Origin: Brevibacterium marinum
GTDB lineage: Bacteria > Actinomycetota > Actinomycetes > Actinomycetales > Brevibacteriaceae
NCBI RefSeq assembly: GCF_011927955.1
Contig: NZ_JAATJN010000001.1
Coordinates: 3,720,001 to 3,784,000 of the forward strand
Direction of reading: 5' to 3'
Length of the DNA: 64,000 bases
A program made the translations under genes and the position numbers. Below the pieces are notes generated by a model, which did not search any database, was not told the DNA's origin, and was given only the letters and a program-made list of their open reading frames with translations. Below, piece after piece: positions 16,322-25,324 of the stretch. How positions within the stretch are numbered: the first letter of the stretch is position 1; the number at the start of each line of letters is the position of its first letter.

Positions 16322-18043
16322 TTACGGTTTCGTGCTCTCTTCGACGATTGCTGCGGCGGTGACATCGTCGTGGGTGGATTCCGCAGCGATCTGCGCATCG
16401 ACGTGGGCCTTGAAGTCCGCGATTTCACAGGCTTCCCGCTCCTCGTCCCATCCGAGGATCGGGGCGATGATGCCGGCAACCGCCTCGGCGGCGGCCTTGC
16501 CACGGTCCCTGACCTCGTAGTTGAGCCGCATCCGGCGCTCCAGTACATCGCCGAGGTGGACGGCACCTTCCGAGGTCGCCGCGTAGTGTGCTTCGGCGCG
16601 CAGGTAGCGCTGCGCTCCCGGCAGCGGGCGACCGAGCTCCGGGTCCTCGTCGACGAGGTCGAAGATGTCCTCGACGAGAGTGCCGTAGCGACGGATGAGT
16701 CGCTCGACGCGGTCTGTGTCCCAGCCGTACTTCTCCGCGATGCCCGACTGTCCTCGACGCACCGCGCCGACGCCCTGGGCGCCGAGCAGCGGCACCGATT
16801 CCGTCAGCGACCGACGGTCCTTCGCATCGTCGCCGAGCACGAAGTCGACGGCGTCCTCGGCCATCACCCTGTAGGTGGTGAATTTGCCGCCGGCGATCGC
16901 GGCGAGGGCGGGCTCGACCTCCATCACCGTGTGTTCGCGGGAGACCTTCGTCGAGGCCTGCCCCTCCTTGACCACCGGCTGGAGCAGGGGGCGGAGTCCG
17001 GAGTAGACGCCGATGACGTCGTCGCGGGTGAGTTTGTCCGTCAGGATCGCGTTCGCATGTTTGAGCAGATAGTCGATGTCGTCGGAGTTGGCCACCGGAG
17101 CGTCGACGTCCTGGTCCCATGGGGTGTCCGTGGTGCCGATCACCCAGTAGCCCTCCCAGGGGATGACGAAGAGCACGGACTTCTCGGTCTTCGAGATGAT
17201 GCCGGTGTTCGGGTCGGCCTTGATCTTGTCCTGGTCGACGGTGATGTGCACGCCCTTGGAGGCGAGCACTTTGAGTCCGGCGTCGGCTTTGGCCAGGTCC
17301 TGCTGCTCCTCTGTCCAGACTCCCCCGGCGAGGATCGTGTGCCGGGCGTGGATGTCGAACTCGCGACCGGTCATCTCGTCGCGGGCACGGACGCCGGAGA
17401 CACGGTCGCCGTCGTGGAGGTAGCCGATGACGGACACGTGGTTGGCCGCGGCGGCTCCGTAGCCTGCGGCCGAGCGGATGAGGGTCATGACGAAGCGGGC
17501 GTCATCGACCTTCGCGTCGTAGTATTCGAGGGCGCCGACCGCGGCGTCGTCGGCCAGGCCGGGGAAATGGGCGCTCAGGGCCTTCTTGCCCAGGTGGCGG
17601 TGCATCGGCACGGCGCGTTTGCGCCCTGGGCGGGTGGCCATCGTGTCGTAGAGCAGAACGCCGGAGCCGATGAATGCGCGGTCGATGAGGCGGTGTTCGA
17701 AGGGGAAGACGAAGGCGACGGGCTCGACCAGGTGGGGAGCCGTGTGCTGGAGGAGGAGGTCGCGTTCCTTGAGCGCTTCGGCGACCAGCTTGAAGTCGAG
17801 CATCTCGAGGTAGCGCAGGCCTCCGTGCATGAGCTTCGAGGAGCGGGACGAGGTGCCCGAGGCCCAGTCCTTGGCATCGACGACCCCGACCTTCAGCCCG
17901 CGGGTGGCCGCGTCGAACGCGGAGCCGGCTCCGGTGACGCCGCCGCCGACGACGAACACGTCGAGCGGGTCGTCTGGGGTGGTGTTCTCGAGGGTGTGCA
18001 GGGCTTCATCGCGGAACGATGGGGACAACTCGCCATTTCGCAT
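16322..18043 (-). CDS. glpD: Aerobic glycerol-3-phosphate dehydrogenase (FAD)
   Basis: GlpD oxidises sn-glycerol-3-phosphate to dihydroxyacetone phosphate and passes electrons to quinone at the membrane. The 573-residue product has the N-terminal FAD motif VFVVGGGVTGAGSAFDAATRG, the family block SSRSSKLMHGGLRYLE, the catalytic region WVIGTTDTPWDQD and the C-terminal DAO_C domain. It is first in the glpD-glpF-glpK cluster. The start is ATG 18043, with AAGGAA upstream at longer than ideal spacing. The 144-bp region upstream, before ppx, should contain the operon promoter; I could not identify a regulator site. Confidence 0.95.
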   Translation of the reverse strand: MRNGELSPSFRDEALHTLENTTPDDPLDVFVVGGGVTGAGSAFDAATRGLKVGVVDAKDWASGTSSRSSKLMHGGLRYLEMLDFKLVAEALKERDLLLQHTAPHLVEPVAFVFPFEHRLIDRAFIGSGVLLYDTMATRPGRKRAVPMHRHLGKKALSAHFPGLADDAAVGALEYYDAKVDDARFVMTLIRSAAGYGAAAANHVSVIGYLHDGDRVSGVRARDEMTGREFDIHARHTILAGGVWTEEQQDLAKADAGLKVLASKGVHITVDQDKIKADPNTGIISKTEKSVLFVIPWEGYWVIGTTDTPWDQDVDAPVANSDDIDYLLKHANAILTDKLTRDDVIGVYSGLRPLLQPVVKEGQASTKVSREHTVMEVEPALAAIAGGKFTTYRVMAEDAVDFVLGDDAKDRRSLTESVPLLGAQGVGAVRRGQSGIAEKYGWDTDRVERLIRRYGTLVEDIFDLVDEDPELGRPLPGAQRYLRAEAHYAATSEGAVHLGDVLERRMRLNYEVRDRGKAAAEAVAGIIAPILGWDEEREACEIADFKAHVDAQIAAESTHDDVTAAAIVEESTKP

Positions 18044-18187
18044 TGACAGTTCATTTCCTTCTCAGAGCGTGTGCGTTCCCACCATTATCGCGCTCGGCGT
18101 CGATATCCGAGCTCCGTGCGCGGCAGATATGAAGAATCTAACAGCCAGTGCGCAGAAGTGAAACATATCGGCCAGAAGCGAAAGGGC

Positions 18188-19153
18188 TCAGACGAGTTCC
18201 ACGCGCATCGCCGAGGAGGTCTCTGCGGAATCGAGCAGGTCGAGTTTGCGCATGATGATGCCTTCGCGCAGTGCCCATGGTGAGATGTTCATGACATTGA
18301 CGTCGAAGATCGCAAACGCGGCGTCAGCGACGATGGCCCCGGCGAGGACCTGATTGGCCCGTGCTTCGGAGACCCCGGGAAGCGCCGCTCGCTCTTCAGG
18401 GGTCCGGGAGGCCAGAGTCTCGATGATTCCGGCGAGGTCACGGCGGAAGAGTTTGCGTGGAGCGTAGATCCCGTCTCCGCTCGGTGCCGCTCCTGCGATC
18501 CGGGCCAGGGACCTGAACGTCTTCGACGAGCCCACCACCTGGTCGGCGGTGCCGACGCGGTTGATCTTGCCGGCGATGCGACCGATCTGCGATCGCGCGT
18601 ATTTCTGCAGTCGGTGGATGTCCTCGGCGCTGGGGAGGGGGTCGGGAATGAAATCGGAATAGGTGCGCCCGGCGCCCAGCGGCAGGGACACGGCAGCCTG
18701 CGGGTACTCGTCCTGCCCGGCCGCGATCTCGAGGGAGCCGCCGCCGATGTCGAACAGCAGGATCTTTCCGGCGGACCACCCGAACCAGCGCCTGACCGCG
18801 AGGAACGTCACTCGGGCCTCGTCCTTGCCCGTCATCACGTTGAGGGTCACGCCCAGCTGGGAGTTGATCGATTCGATGACTTCGACGCCGTTCGGTGCGT
18901 CCCTGAGCGCCGAGGTGGCGAAGGCGAGGATCTGCTCCGATCCCTGATCCTCGGCGACCTCGACCGCCTCGGCGATGAAGGTGCGCAGTCGCTCCTGCCC
19001 GGCCGCTGAGATGAGGCCGTCATCGCCGAGGTACTCGGCCAGGCGCAGGACTTCCTTGTGCGAGGTGGCGGGCAGGGGCGGGGCACCGACATGGGCGTCG
19101 ACCACGAGGAGGTGGACGCTGTTGGACCCGACGTCGAGGACTGCTAAGCGCAT
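18188..19153 (-). CDS. Ppx/GppA exopolyphosphatase/pppGpp phosphatase family protein
   Basis: A 321-residue ASKHA-fold phosphatase with the family motifs LDVGSNSVHLLVVD at the N-terminus, FATSALRDAPNG, and FDIGGGSLEIAAG (phosphate-binding). It acts on polyphosphate or guanosine pentaphosphate; the two activities cannot be separated by sequence. Length matches the short actinobacterial Ppx type (Rv0496-like), without the C-terminal HD domain of E. coli Ppx. Start ATG 19153 has TAGACT exactly six bases upstream and no ribosome-binding site, so it is likely leaderless. Confidence 0.9.
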   Translation of the reverse strand: MRLAVLDVGSNSVHLLVVDAHVGAPPLPATSHKEVLRLAEYLGDDGLISAAGQERLRTFIAEAVEVAEDQGSEQILAFATSALRDAPNGVEVIESINSQLGVTLNVMTGKDEARVTFLAVRRWFGWSAGKILLFDIGGGSLEIAAGQDEYPQAAVSLPLGAGRTYSDFIPDPLPSAEDIHRLQKYARSQIGRIAGKINRVGTADQVVGSSKTFRSLARIAGAAPSGDGIYAPRKLFRRDLAGIIETLASRTPEERAALPGVSEARANQVLAGAIVADAAFAIFDVNVMNISPWALREGIIMRKLDLLDSAETSSAMRVELV

Positions 19154-19159
19154 TCGAAC

Positions 19160-19165
19160 AGTCTA
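19160..19165 (-). promoter_or_regulatory. -10 box of leaderless ppx
   Basis: TAGACT on the minus strand, six bases before ATG 19153; identical in sequence and spacing to the boxes before the GNAT (13300) and DUF4287 (30583) genes. Confidence 0.55.
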
Positions 19166-19175
19166 ACCACAGATT

Positions 19176-19991
19176 TCACTCGCCTGCCCAGTCCGTTCCT
19201 GTGAAGCCGAACTCGGGCGGACGTTTGGCGAAGAACGCCTCCTGACCGCGCGCGATTTCGTCCTGGTAGGCCTCGTCGAGCCACTGCGGCGGGGTGAGGA
19301 CGGCACCGTCGCCACCGCCGCGGTTCTCCCCCAGCTCTCCGGCGAGGACCGCCTTCGACCCGATCTGGGACAGCCGCGAGAGTCCGACGACCCTCTCCCC
19401 CAGCGCCTGTGCCGCGGCCAGAGGCGTCTCGGTCACCTCGTGGAAGAAGCCGAGCTCACGCATCTGGTCGAACTTCACGATCGAAGCTGTGACCAGCAGA
19501 TATCTGGCCCACGCGTCGCCGAGGACGGTCGACAGCCTGCGGGTCGGCCCCGGGGGATAGACGAGGCCGAGCTTTGCGGCCGTGACCCCGAAGATCGAAC
19601 CGGGGGCACCGATGCGGATGTCGCAGGCGGCGGCGATCTCGGTGCCGCCACCGACACAGTTGCCGGTGATGGCCGCGATGGTGGTGGTGCGCGCATCGGC
19701 CACGGCCGCCTCGGCGGTGGAGTTGAGCTCCCAGAAGTCGCCAAGGGGCACGTTCAGGTCTGCGATATCGGAGCCGGCGGAGAAGTGTCCGGCCGCACCG
19801 GTGATCACGAGTGCGCCGATCGAGTCATCGGCGTCGACTCCGGCGATGATCTCCGGCAGCGACCGCCACATCGGACGGGATATGGCGTTGCGCTTCTCGG
19901 GCCGATCAATGACGAGGGTTCCGACTCCACCGGTGACGGTGAAGTCGAAACCCTCGAGATCGACCGGACGGTAGGCTCCGTCAACGGTCAT
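19176..19991 (-). CDS. Enoyl-CoA hydratase/isomerase family protein
   Basis: A crotonase-fold protein of about 271 residues. The oxyanion-hole segments are present: GHFSAGSDI and GNCVGGGTEIAAACDIRIGAP. The first catalytic Glu position of hydratases cannot be assigned with confidence (GSIFGVTAAKLGLVYPPG follows), so the reaction may be hydration, isomerisation or another CoA-thioester step. I prefer the second ATG (19991) because GAAAGG lies eight bases before it. It follows prpC by 26 bp on the same strand and may be co-transcribed with prpDBC, hinting at a role in propionyl-CoA or branched-chain acyl-CoA metabolism; this is inference. Confidence 0.85.
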   Translation of the reverse strand: MTVDGAYRPVDLEGFDFTVTGGVGTLVIDRPEKRNAISRPMWRSLPEIIAGVDADDSIGALVITGAAGHFSAGSDIADLNVPLGDFWELNSTAEAAVADARTTTIAAITGNCVGGGTEIAAACDIRIGAPGSIFGVTAAKLGLVYPPGPTRRLSTVLGDAWARYLLVTASIVKFDQMRELGFFHEVTETPLAAAQALGERVVGLSRLSQIGSKAVLAGELGENRGGGDGAVLTPPQWLDEAYQDEIARGQEAFFAKRPPEFGFTGTDWAGE

Positions 19992-20017
19992 GTCCATAGC
20001 CTTTCAGCGGCGGCACT

Positions 20018-21139
20018 TCAACCCCGGTCGTCGGGGACTTCGCGCTGGTCGTGGCCGTCATAGGCGCTGAGCGGACGGATCAGTGCGTTGTCGGCCTGCT
20101 GCTCCATGATGTGAGCGGTCCAGCCGGTGATGCGGGCCATGACGAAGATCGGCGTGAACTGGTCGGTGTCGAAGCCCATGAGGTGGTACGCCGGACCCGA
20201 GGGGTAGTCGAGGTTCGGGTAGATCCCCTTGCGGGCGACGAAGTCTTCCTCGAAGGCGTTGTAGAGGTCGAGGAGATCGGTCGCACCCTTGGCCGCGACC
20301 ATGTCTTCGAAGGCCTTGCGCATGGTCGGCACACGCGAGTCGCCGTTCTTGTAGACACGGTGTCCGAAGCCCATGATCTTGGCCTTGTTGGCCAGGGCAT
20401 CGTCGATCCAGGCCGAAACCTTGTCGGCGGTCCCGACCTCTTCGAGCATCGCCATGACCGCTTCATTGGCCCCGCCGTGCAGAGGGCCCTTGAGGGCGCC
20501 GATGCCACCGGCGACTGCCGAGTAGAGGTCGGAGGTCGTCGAGGTGATCACGCGGGAGGTGAACGTCGAGGCGTTGAACGAGTGCTCCGCGTAGAGGATC
20601 ATCGAGATGTCGAAGCAGCGCACGACCTCCTCGGCGGGAACCTCGTCGAAGACCATCTTGAAGAAGTTCGCGGCGTAGCCGAGGTCCTTCGTCGGTGCGA
20701 TCGGGTCGAGGCCGTTGCGGCGGCGGTGGTCGATGGCCACGATCGTCGGCAGCTGGGCGTAGAGACGCTCGGCCTTCGCGATGTTGGCTTCCTCGCCTTC
20801 GACGTCCGCATCGGGATCGACGGCGCCGAGGTAGGCCACCGCGGTCTGCACGACATGCATCGGGTGGCAATCCGTGGGCAGGTCGAGGATGAGCTGGACG
20901 AGCTTGTCGTCGATAGTGCGCTGAGCGCGCTCGCGGGCCGTGAACTCCTCGAGCTGAGCCGCGGTCGGCAGTTCGCCGTTCCAGATCAGGTAGGAGACTT
21001 CCTCGGAGCTGCACTTGGCAGCAAGCTCCTGCACGGGGTAACCGCGGTAGGTGAGCGAGTTCGTTTCCTGGACTACCTTCGAAACGGCCGTGGTGTCGAC
21101 GACGACGCCGGCGAGGCCCTTCTTGATTTCTTCGGTCAC
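20018..21139 (-). CDS. prpC: 2-Methylcitrate synthase
   Basis: PrpC condenses propionyl-CoA with oxaloacetate to 2-methylcitrate. The 373-residue product is a short type II citrate-synthase-fold enzyme with VSYLIWNGELPT, the catalytic-His block EHSFNASTFTSRV and the signature GFGHRVYKNGDSRVPTMR, and a final Arg-containing GWTAHIMEQ segment. The GTG start overlaps the prpB stop (GTGA). Context with prpD and prpB distinguishes it from ordinary citrate synthase GltA. Confidence 0.94.
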   Translation of the reverse strand: MTEEIKKGLAGVVVDTTAVSKVVQETNSLTYRGYPVQELAAKCSSEEVSYLIWNGELPTAAQLEEFTARERAQRTIDDKLVQLILDLPTDCHPMHVVQTAVAYLGAVDPDADVEGEEANIAKAERLYAQLPTIVAIDHRRRNGLDPIAPTKDLGYAANFFKMVFDEVPAEEVVRCFDISMILYAEHSFNASTFTSRVITSTTSDLYSAVAGGIGALKGPLHGGANEAVMAMLEEVGTADKVSAWIDDALANKAKIMGFGHRVYKNGDSRVPTMRKAFEDMVAAKGATDLLDLYNAFEEDFVARKGIYPNLDYPSGPAYHLMGFDTDQFTPIFVMARITGWTAHIMEQQADNALIRPLSAYDGHDQREVPDDRG

Positions 21140-22041
21140 TGGTGACCCTCCTGTGAAAAGTTGAATACGGCAGCGTCAAAATCGTTGTACGCAGCGTAGT
21201 CGATCGTGTCGTACAGGTCCGCACGGGTCTGCATTCCCTCGAGCAGGTCCACCTGGGTGCCCTGGTCGCGAATGGTCTGCAGGCCCGATTTGATCGCACC
21301 CATGGCGAGACGCAGAGTAGTGACCGGATAGATCACGACTTTGACTCCGACGTTCGCCAACTGCTCGGTCGTGAACAGTTCGCTCTTACCGAATTCTGTC
21401 ATGTTCGCCAGAATCGGCACATCCACGCTGCTGGCGAATTTCTCGAATTCGCTCAGGTCCCGCATGGCTTCGGGGAAGATCAGGTCCGCTCCGGCGTCGA
21501 CGTAGGCCTTGGCGCGGTCGATCGCCGCGTCCAGGCCCTCGCCCGCACGGGAATCGGTGCGGGCGCTGATCACGAAGTTCTCGTCACGGCGGCCCTTGAC
21601 AGCAGCTTTGATGCGCTTGCTCATCTCGGCGGCGGAGACGACCTCCTTGCCCTCGAGGTGGCCGCAGCGCTTCGGATTGACCTGGTCTTCGAGGTGCATC
21701 CCCGAGATTCCGGCGTCCTCGAATTCCTGGACGGTGCGGGCCACGTTCATGGCCTCGCCCCAGCCTGTGTCGGCGTCGATGAAGGTCGGCAGGTTCGTCA
21801 CCCGGGCGATGTTGCGTCCGTGGTCGGCCACCTCGGTGAGTGTGGTCAACCCGATGTCGGGCAGACCCATGGCCGCGGAGAACGCACCACCGGAGATGTA
21901 GACGCCCTCGAACCCGGTCTGCTCGATGATCTGGGCGTTGATCGGGTTGATCGCACCGGGGAACGCGGCGATCCGGTCACCGGCGAGGATTTCGCGGAAC
22001 TTCGCGCGGCGTTCGGCCGGCGTCGCGGTTGCACCCAACAT
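21136..22041 (-). CDS. prpB: 2-Methylisocitrate lyase
   Basis: PrpB cleaves 2-methylisocitrate to pyruvate and succinate, the last step of the methylcitrate cycle. The 301-residue product belongs to the isocitrate-lyase/PEP-mutase family, with DADTGWGEAMNVARTV (metal-binding), HLEDQVNPKRCGHLEGKEVV (catalytic Cys in KRCGH) and RTDSRAGEGLDAAIDRA. Its start shares one base with the prpD stop (TGATG) and its stop overlaps prpC (GTGA), so the three genes are translationally linked. Confidence 0.95.
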   Translation of the reverse strand: MLGATATPAERRAKFREILAGDRIAAFPGAINPINAQIIEQTGFEGVYISGGAFSAAMGLPDIGLTTLTEVADHGRNIARVTNLPTFIDADTGWGEAMNVARTVQEFEDAGISGMHLEDQVNPKRCGHLEGKEVVSAAEMSKRIKAAVKGRRDENFVISARTDSRAGEGLDAAIDRAKAYVDAGADLIFPEAMRDLSEFEKFASSVDVPILANMTEFGKSELFTTEQLANVGVKVVIYPVTTLRLAMGAIKSGLQTIRDQGTQVDLLEGMQTRADLYDTIDYAAYNDFDAAVFNFSQEGHQ

Positions 22042-23537
22042 CAGAAGATTCCCTTCGAACCGGTGTGCTCGAGTCCCTCGACGGTGAAGCTGAGTTCGGC
22101 CACACCCTCCGCGTCGAGGTTCTCGAGGTTCTCGGCCAGATCGATGAAGCGAGTCTGCTCGGCACCGGTGAGGATGCCCTCGGACAGGGTCTTGAACTTC
22201 TCGATGTAGTTCGCACGTGCGAAGGGGCGGGCACCGAAGGGATGCGCATCGGCCACGGCGATCTCGTCGACCAGGGTCGAACCGTCGTCGAATTCGATCT
22301 CCACGCGTCCGCCGAAGGCCTTCTCGTTGGGATCACTCGAGTGGTAGCGGCGAGTCCACTCCTTGTCCTCTGTGGTCTCGATCTTGTGCCACAGCTCCAC
22401 GGTCTCCCGGCGTCCGGCACGCTCGGGAGAGTAGGAGTGCTCGTGGTGCCACCCCTGGTCCTCCATGGCGACGGCGAAGATGTACATGATCGAGTGGTCG
22501 AGGGTCTCCCGGCTCGCCTTGGGATCCATCTTCTGCGGATCGTTCGCACCCGTGCCGATGACGTTGTGCGTGTGGTGCGAGGTGTGGATGACGACGCGCT
22601 TGATCTTGGACAGGTCATCGATCTCCCCGCCGAGCTTGCGGGCGAGGTCGATGAGTGCCTGTGCTTGGTATTCGGCCGAGTGTTCCTTGGTGTAGGTCTC
22701 GAGGATCGCGCGCTTGGCCTCGCCCGCACCGGGCAGGGGAACGGTGTAGCGGGCCTCGGGGCCGGAGAGGATCCAGGCGATGAAGCCGTCCTCACCTTCG
22801 TAGATCGGGTTCGGCGCACCTTCGCCGCGCATCGCACGGTCGACGGACTCGACGGCCATCTTGCCGGCGAACGCAGGTGCGTGGGCCTTCCAGGACGAGA
22901 TCTCGCCCTTGCGGGACTGACGGGTCGCTGTCGTCACGTGCAGGGCCTGCTGGATCGCCTGGAAGGTGACTTCGGTGTCGAGTCCGAGCATGGCACCGAT
23001 GCCGGCGGCAGCGGACGGGCCGAGGTGGGCGACGTGGTCGATCTTGTGCTCGTGCAGGCACATTCCCTTGACCAGGTCGACCTGGATCTCGTAGCCGGTG
23101 GCGATGCCGTTGATGAGGTCCTTGCCGCCCACACCCTTGTGCTGGGCGACCGCGAGGACCGGCGGGATGTTGTCACCGGGGTGGGAGTACTCTGCGGCGA
23201 GGAAGGTGTCATGGAAGTCGAGTTCGCGTACCGCGACCCCGTTGGCCCAAGCCGCCCATTCCGGGGAGAAGCGCTCGCTCCGGGGCAGGCCGAAGACGGT
23301 GGCTCCGGGTGAGTACGGGTGGGTCTGTGCCTGTTCGCGAGCGTGCAGCGGGGCCGAGCGGCGAACCGATGCCGCAGCCACCGAGGCGTTGTCGATGATG
23401 CGGTTGATCACCATCTCGGAGACATCCGAGTCCACCGGAGTCGGGTCCGAAGCGACCTCGGCGATCTTCCAGGCGAGTTGGTCTTCACGAGCCAGGTTCT
23501 CTGAGCTCTTGTGCGTGCGGACTTCATGATCGATCAT
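22041..23537 (-). CDS. prpD: 2-Methylcitrate dehydratase
   Basis: PrpD dehydrates 2-methylcitrate to 2-methyl-cis-aconitate without an iron-sulfur cluster. The 498-residue product shows the MmgE/PrpD fold, with [32 protein letters not shown] and the central [15 protein letters not shown] blocks. ATG 23537 was chosen because AAGGGG lies six bases upstream; an earlier in-frame start would extend into the leader. It heads the prpD-prpB-prpC operon in the order found in corynebacteria. No prp regulator gene adjoins it. Confidence 0.95.
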   Translation of the reverse strand: MIDHEVRTHKSSENLAREDQLAWKIAEVASDPTPVDSDVSEMVINRIIDNASVAAASVRRSAPLHAREQAQTHPYSPGATVFGLPRSERFSPEWAAWANGVAVRELDFHDTFLAAEYSHPGDNIPPVLAVAQHKGVGGKDLINGIATGYEIQVDLVKGMCLHEHKIDHVAHLGPSAAAGIGAMLGLDTEVTFQAIQQALHVTTATRQSRKGEISSWKAHAPAFAGKMAVESVDRAMRGEGAPNPIYEGEDGFIAWILSGPEARYTVPLPGAGEAKRAILETYTKEHSAEYQAQALIDLARKLGGEIDDLSKIKRVVIHTSHHTHNVIGTGANDPQKMDPKASRETLDHSIMYIFAVAMEDQGWHHEHSYSPERAGRRETVELWHKIETTEDKEWTRRYHSSDPNEKAFGGRVEIEFDDGSTLVDEIAVADAHPFGARPFARANYIEKFKTLSEGILTGAEQTRFIDLAENLENLDAEGVAELSFTVEGLEHTGSKGIF

Positions 23538-23590
23538 GGTTAACCCCTTCAAACGTCCTTGACCGTTCAGGTCTTTCAGCGGCTGACACA

Positions 23591-23618
23591 ACTGTAGGCT
23601 ACGTCACGTCTCTGTCAC
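23591..23618 (-). promoter_or_regulatory. Candidate prpDBC promoter
   Basis: On the minus strand GTGACA (23618-23613) is followed after 16 bases by TACAGT (23596-23591). GTGAC is directly repeated in the spacer, a possible operator. This predicts a leader of about 45 bases before prpD. Confidence 0.4.
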
Positions 23619-23727
23619 GGTCTGGCCGGAATTTTATCTCGACATCAAGATACTTTACCCGACCGCACCGAAACACCACCACCCGACCCCACCCGTCGGG
23701 ACTCTCGAGGCGGTCGGTGAACTGTGC

Positions 23728-23733
23728 CACAAT
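23728..23733 (+). promoter_or_regulatory. Possible extended -10 of the DUF4916 gene
   Basis: TGC-CACAAT six bases before ATG 23740, with no ribosome-binding site. The very similar TGC-CAGAAT at the same distance precedes radA. Confidence 0.4.
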
Positions 23734-23739
23734 TGAGTC

Positions 23740-24279
23740 ATGACGCGCACCGCCCTGGACTTCGACGAGAACTGGTTCGATGACGCCGAGTTCGCTCAGC
23801 TGCGACGTCGACTGCCCATCCCCTATGTGAATGCGATTCCCGTCCGGGTGGGCGAATCCGGAAATGTCGAACACATCGGCCTGCTCCTGCGCAGCCTGGA
23901 TGACGGGACCCTGGGCCGCGAGGTCGTCGGCGGACGGATCCGCTTCCACGAAAGCATCCGCACCGCCCTCATGCGCCACGCGGAGAACGACCTCGGACCG
24001 ATGGCGCTGCCGGTCATTCCCCCGGCGATCTCGCCGTTCCACATCGCCGAGTACTTCCCCACCGAAGGCTCGTCCCTCCTCCACGATCCGCGTCAGCATG
24101 CGATCTCGATGTGCTTCATCCTCGAGGTCCGTGGCGAGTGCACCCCTCGCGCGGATGCGCTCAGCCTCGACTGGCTGACCCCGGAGGAGACGCTGCGCTC
24201 CGATATCGTCGGCGAGATGTGCCATGGCCAGGAGCACCTCCTCCGCTACGCCCTGGCCCACATGGGGTTCGCGATCTGA
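23740..24279 (+). CDS. NUDIX hydrolase-family protein, DUF4916
   Basis: A 179-residue protein resembling the actinobacterial DUF4916 family, which has a NUDIX-like fold (IPYVNAIPVRVGESGNVEHIGLLLR at the start, then GGRIRFHES and a late DWLTPEE). A complete catalytic NUDIX box (GX5EX7REUXEEXGU) is not seen, so hydrolase activity is uncertain. The short conserved HGQEHLLRYALAHMG ends the protein. Start ATG 23740 likely belongs to a leaderless transcript. It is monocistronic, divergent from the prp operon. Confidence 0.7.
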   Translation: MTRTALDFDENWFDDAEFAQLRRRLPIPYVNAIPVRVGESGNVEHIGLLLRSLDDGTLGREVVGGRIRFHESIRTALMRHAENDLGPMALPVIPPAISPFHIAEYFPTEGSSLLHDPRQHAISMCFILEVRGECTPRADALSLDWLTPEETLRSDIVGEMCHGQEHLLRYALAHMGFAI

Positions 24280-24400
24280 AGACCGGTCTGTCTCTACGAA
24301 CCGTAGAAAGACCTTGGTAGACTGGCCCGACGGGGACGGTTCTGATGACCGGGGCCATCGTCCTCGTGCGGGTGGAGTCGGCCCCGTTGGGAGGTCTGCC

Positions 24401-25309
24401 ATGACTGCCGAGAACCTCGGTAGCGATCAGTCATCGACGGGACTCGGGATCCTCGTCGGATACGACGGTTCCGAACTTGCCGCACGTGCTCTCGAATACG
24501 GCGCGGCCGAAGCCGCTCGCCGTCGCATCGCCCTCACGGTCGTCGCCGCCTACACCGTCCCGATGACCATCTACCCCAACCTCGCGTCGATGCCGGAGGA
24601 GAACGAGCAGGAGGCCTCACATTCAGCGGTGAAGAAGCTGCTCACCGAGGCAGCCGAGCTGCTGCGTGACCATGTGGGTCCCGTTTCCTACCGCGCCGAG
24701 CGCGGCGATGCCGCCGGCGTGTTGGTGCACCTCAGCGCCGATGCGCGTGCCGCGGTCGTGGGAGCGAGGGGCCGTGGCGGGTTCATCGGTCGCCTCCTCG
24801 GCTCGGTGTCGACGGCTCTGCCGTCCCACTCCCACTGCCCGACGATCGTCGTGCCCGGCCATCGCTCCGATGGGCCCGAGGCTTCGGTCGTGGTCGCCGC
24901 CGACGGCTCGGAGGGCGGACGTCTGGCCATGTTCACGGCCGCCGAGGTGGCCGCCTCGCGTGGCAGCGCACTCGAGATCGTCACGGTCCTGCCCGCGGGC
25001 GACGAATGGCTCTACTGGTATCCGGAGCTGGACCTCGGCGCCGAGGTCTCCGACCGGAGGCGGCAGCAGCTCGAGGCCGCGCTCAACCCCGAGCTGACCG
25101 CCGTGTCCCAGCAGTTCCCAGAGCTCAGGGTCGGTGCCACGGTGTCGATCGGGAACCCGATCGACGTGATTGCCGAGCTGACGAGAACTGCGCAGCTGAC
25201 CGTCCTAGGCACCAGGGGCCGCGGATCCTTCCGGAGTGCTCTGATGGGGTCCGTCTCGCACGGGGTCCTCCACCATGCGCAGGGGCCGGTCATGGTCGTC
25301 CCGGGCTGA
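24401..25309 (+). CDS. Tandem-domain universal stress protein
   Basis: A 302-residue protein with two UspA domains (about 12-152 and 158-302). Each ends with the ATP-binding loop pattern: GARGRGGFIGRLLGSVSTAL in the first and GTRGRGSFRSALMGSVSHGV in the second, and each begins with a GYDGS or AADGS strand. Such proteins accumulate in stationary phase, hypoxia or stress in actinobacteria. ATG 24401 follows GGGAGG at six bases. Upstream, a TAGACT box at 24318-24323 and a perfect palindrome AGACCGGTCT near 24280 could control it with an untranslated leader of about 70 bases. Confidence 0.9.
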   Translation: MTAENLGSDQSSTGLGILVGYDGSELAARALEYGAAEAARRRIALTVVAAYTVPMTIYPNLASMPEENEQEASHSAVKKLLTEAAELLRDHVGPVSYRAERGDAAGVLVHLSADARAAVVGARGRGGFIGRLLGSVSTALPSHSHCPTIVVPGHRSDGPEASVVVAADGSEGGRLAMFTAAEVAASRGSALEIVTVLPAGDEWLYWYPELDLGAEVSDRRRQQLEAALNPELTAVSQQFPELRVGATVSIGNPIDVIAELTRTAQLTVLGTRGRGSFRSALMGSVSHGVLHHAQGPVMVVPG

Positions 25310-25324
25310 GCCGACTTCCTCGGA

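Noticed and set aside
16265-18046. 593-codon plus-strand frame opposite glpD
   Set aside because: An antisense shadow of glpD, which has clear FAD-binding and catalytic motifs. The shadow product has no motif and is biased to Val/Gly/Asp/Glu/Arg.
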